From contig OX457032.1 in NCBI GenBank assembly GCA_949752745.1, forward strand, positions 10,047,543 to 10,111,542: 64,000 nucleotides of DNA, written 5' to 3'. Within the stretch, counting starts at the first letter, position 1. Every line of letters starts with the position of its first letter. Made by a program: the position numbers and the translations under genes. The notes beneath the pieces are model-generated. The model did no database searches. It saw only the letters and a list, made by a program, of their open reading frames with translations, and was not told the origin of the DNA. Below, piece by piece: positions 61,498 through 64,000 of the stretch. The stretch comes from Protula sp. h YS-2021 (Eukaryota; Annelida; Polychaeta; Sabellida; Serpulidae).

Positions 61498-61552
61498 GAC
61501 GGACAGACGGACGGACAGACGGACGGACGAACAGACAGACCGACGGACACCC
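61498..61552. repeat. (GACG/GACA)n microsatellite
   Basis: Imperfect GACGGACAGACGGACG-type repeat of about 55 bp. Shortly after, 61608-61670 contains a direct repeat of TGCTTTGCTTGACACGAATG. Confidence 0.85.
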
Positions 61553-61767
61553 AAACCTATAGGCTCTAATCCGAAGGGTTGGGGCCTAATGAAATTGCTG
61601 TGCATCAGATACAATCCTTGTGCTTTGCTTGACACGAATGCTTTGCATTCTGCTTTGCTTGACACGAATGCACAATGATTTCAAAGATATTAATGTCCAC
61701 TTCTTTTGTTTTCTCCGATGACTTATTATGAAGAACAAGGCAAAAAAAGTCGCACCCCTTTTGTGAG

Positions 61768-61828
61768 GCAGGGCATTCTCAAAAATAATGACCCGGTACA
61801 CAGATCATTCTTTTTGAGAATGCCCTGC
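61768..61828. repeat. Perfect 18-bp-stem hairpin
   Basis: GCAGGGCATTCTCAAAAA at 61768-61785 and its exact reverse complement at 61811-61828, with a 25-base loop. Weaker complementarity continues outside (AGTCGCACC ... AAGGTGTGACT). Could be the collapsed ends of a MITE. Confidence 0.75.
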
Positions 61829-62322
61829 AAGGTGTGACTTTGTTTTCATTGTTGTTTAAATTGATTCATTGAAAACAAAAGACATAGTCATTGATCAGAT
61901 AGAATTTTAACAGGAATCAAACATCAAGAATCTTCGCGTTGAAAAAAGCTTTATTTAAACTTAAAAACATCTGTTCCTTAATAAATATTCTAATGCTTAA
62001 ATATCTGACGAATTCTTTAGTTTTTATTGGAGTGGGGGGGGGGGGGCTGATGAAAGAGATATATCGACACAGACGTTCGACAGCCGTCGTCATTTAGTCG
62101 AAAATGACAAAACGCATCTCATTTTTTACGTTAAATATTCGTCGACAGACGTGACCTCAAAAAGACGTTTGATAGACGTCAGAATGACCACTTAATAGAT
62201 TTTTTCTCTCGATTTCAAATCTCGAGCAAAACGTTAGAATTTTACGACGAGTAACATTAACTTGAACAGATGAAAGCAGAAGCTTTCAAATAAATTACCT
62301 TGTAGCTAATGTTGGAATTTAT

Positions 62323-63701
62323 TATCCCCCGTGGAACGGAGGGATATAGTTTTGAACTTTTCGGTCTGTCCGTCTGTCCGTCTGTCACGCTTCAGTCTCA
62401 CGCGCCTAAAGTCCACATTAATGGATGGATTTGTTTCAAATTTTGCACACGATTTCTCTGGACCCTTCTACAGTGCAGTGACGAAGAATTTTTGGGATCG
62501 AAAAAAATTGACAAAATGGCGGACTTTTGAAAATCGACACTGGACTTCGAGTATATACGACAGTCTCACGCGCCTACAGGCCACATTGATAATTAGATTC
62601 GTTTTAAATTTTGTCCACGGCTTCTCTAAACTCTACTACAGTGCAGTGACCAAGAATTTTTCGGAACAAAAAAAATTAACAAAATGGCGGACTTTTGAAA
62701 ATCGGCACTGGACTTAGCTTATATACGGCACTCTCACGCGCCTACATGCCACATTAATATATGGATTCGTTTCAAATTTTGTACATGACTTCTCTGGACC
62801 CTTCTGCAGTGCAGTAATGGAGAATTTTTGGGATTAAAAAAAATTAACAAATGGCGGACTTTTGAAAATCGGCGCTAGACTTAGCTTATATACGGCATTC
62901 TTACGCGCCTACAGGCTGCATTGATGGATGGATTCGTTTAAAATTCTGCACACGGATTCCCAAGACCGTTCTGCAGTGTAGTAACTAAGAATTTTTGAGA
63001 TCGAAAAGAAAATTGACAAAATGGCGGGCTTTTGACAATCGGCACTGGACTTGGCGTATATGCGGCACTCTCAAGCGCCCACAGGCCACATTAATAGATG
63101 GATTCCTTTTAAATTTAGTACACGGCTTCTCTGGATTCTTTTGCAGTGTAGTAACTAAGAATTTTTCTTATCTACAAAAAATTGACAAAATGGCGGACTT
63201 TTGAAAATTGACACTGAACTCAGCGTATATATGGCACTCTCACGCGCCTATAGGCCGCATTGAATGATGGATTCCTTTCAAATTTTGTACACGGCTTTTG
63301 TGGATCCTTTGGCAATTCAGTAATTAAGAATTTTTTGGATCCGAAAAAAATGACAAAATGGCGGACTTTTGAAAATCGGCACTTGACTAAGCGTATATGC
63401 CGCATTCTGACGCGCCTACAGGCCACATTGATGGATGGATTCGTTTCAAATTTGTACACGGCTTCTCTGGACCCTTCCGGAGTGTAGCAATCAAGGAATT
63501 TCCGGCTGGGACTTAAAATGACAAAATGGCGGATTTTTCAAAATGGGCGCTGTTCTTAGCGTACCTACGGCAGTTTCACGCGCCCACTGGTTAATGGATT
63601 GATTCGTTTAAATGTTAGACACTACGTCTGCCTATCTTCCACTTTTAAATTTTGCGTAGTCAACACGCAAGAGCCTTACACCATATCGCCCACGGGGGAT
63701 A
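62323..63701. mobile_element. Candidate non-autonomous element: 12-bp inverted termini with ~168-bp tandem repeats
   Basis: The termini are TATCCCCCGTGG at 62323-62334 and its exact complement at 63690-63701. Inside, after a GTCTGTCC microsatellite (62364-62388), seven copies of a ~168-bp unit are marked by GGCGGACTTTTGAAAAT-like motifs at 62519, 62687, 62854, 63026, 63193, 63360 and 63525. Each copy also has CTCACGCGCCTACAGGCCAC and CTTCTCTGGACCCTTC. No coding frame. Target duplications are not obvious. Confidence 0.55.
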
Positions 63702-63712
63702 GACATACTCCT

Positions 63713-63918
63713 CGAGACGTAGTCAAGTTTTCAAAAATTATGTAAGGTCCATCCGGTCTTAACATGCTTGTGGTATCTATAGATCCGGCAGGCTCGTTAA
63801 CATTATATACTTGTATAAATCCATCAGTGTCCAATCCAGTGTCGAAATTCCCAGACTGCCTCTGCAATTCAGAAGGAGTCTGGGTCAAAGAAAATTCATT
63901 TTCTGAATCGTCCTCCAT
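63713..63918 (-). CDS. Possible first coding exon, unrecognised
   Basis: ATG at 63918 opens an acidic, coding-looking frame (MEDDSENEFSLTQTPSELQ, PDGPYIIFENLTTSRG). A GTATGT donor-like sequence on this strand follows near 63713, just before the inverted terminus at 63690-63701. The frame is about 69 codons to that point and stops 12 codons later if unspliced. Very tentative; the next exon would lie to the left, where only repeats are seen. Confidence 0.2.
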
Positions 63919-64000
63919 ATTAATTTTGTACCAAAAAAAGCTCGTGTTGACTCTTGCATTAACTAGGTTGTTATAAATGATCGTTCAGTTTTTTATACCT

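Overview
The window is a stretch of an AT-rich invertebrate animal genome, dominated by transposable elements and satellite DNA. No complete host protein-coding gene is recognisable. The phylum cannot be fixed from the sequence: the combination of a Polinton/Maverick, L2/CR1-like LINEs, Gypsy remnants and long satellites fits a marine or freshwater invertebrate such as a mollusc or cnidarian, but that is a guess.

Region 1 (1-16.8 kb). A 15,628-bp Polinton/Maverick DNA transposon (an adintovirus-like, virus-related element) lies at 91-15718. It has ~0.2-kb terminal inverted repeats and a perfect 6-bp target duplication, ATGGCT. It is inserted inside the reverse-transcriptase frame of an older LINE, whose halves flank it. 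On the + strand it carries a Cys-rich protein, a twin zinc-finger region, a protein-primed family B DNA polymerase (broken many times) and four PC4-like genes. Convergent to these is a packed minus-strand cluster: integrase, packaging ATPase, a short basic protein, a 193-aa conserved protein, a putatively lipidated Cys-cluster protein, the penton/minor capsid, a pX-like core protein, the major capsid protein and an adenovirus-type protease. Several neighbours overlap by ATGA. Upstream of integrase lie minus-strand accessory genes, including a fifth PC4-like protein with a Cys-rich tail and an Asp-rich protein. Polymerase, ATPase, both capsid genes and protease all carry stops or frameshifts, while integrase is open throughout. 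The copy looks defective for making particles.

Region 2 (17.1-36.8 kb). A ~51-bp minisatellite is followed by a ~16.9-kb satellite of a 114-bp monomer (about 148 copies, with 1,026-bp higher-order repeats). Because 114 is divisible by three, the satellite yields very long spurious open frames. A 339-bp duplication and a ~145-bp tandem array follow.

Region 3 (37.1-42.8 kb). Two truncated Gypsy retrotransposon fragments meet tail to tail: a + strand gag and a minus-strand gag-pol. The gag carries a ~159-bp tandem duplication, and a 1,752-bp TG...CA element with a 5-bp target duplication (probably a solo LTR) sits in the second copy.

Region 4 (43-64 kb). Mostly featureless AT-rich DNA with a LINE 3' end (49.2 kb) running into a long ATA microsatellite, a remnant of a Polinton-type zinc-finger/acidic gene (50.8-51.1 kb), a degraded L2/CR1-like LINE (54.0-57.0 kb), a perfect 18-bp-stem hairpin (61.8 kb), and an element with 12-bp inverted termini built of ~168-bp tandem repeats (62.3-63.7 kb).
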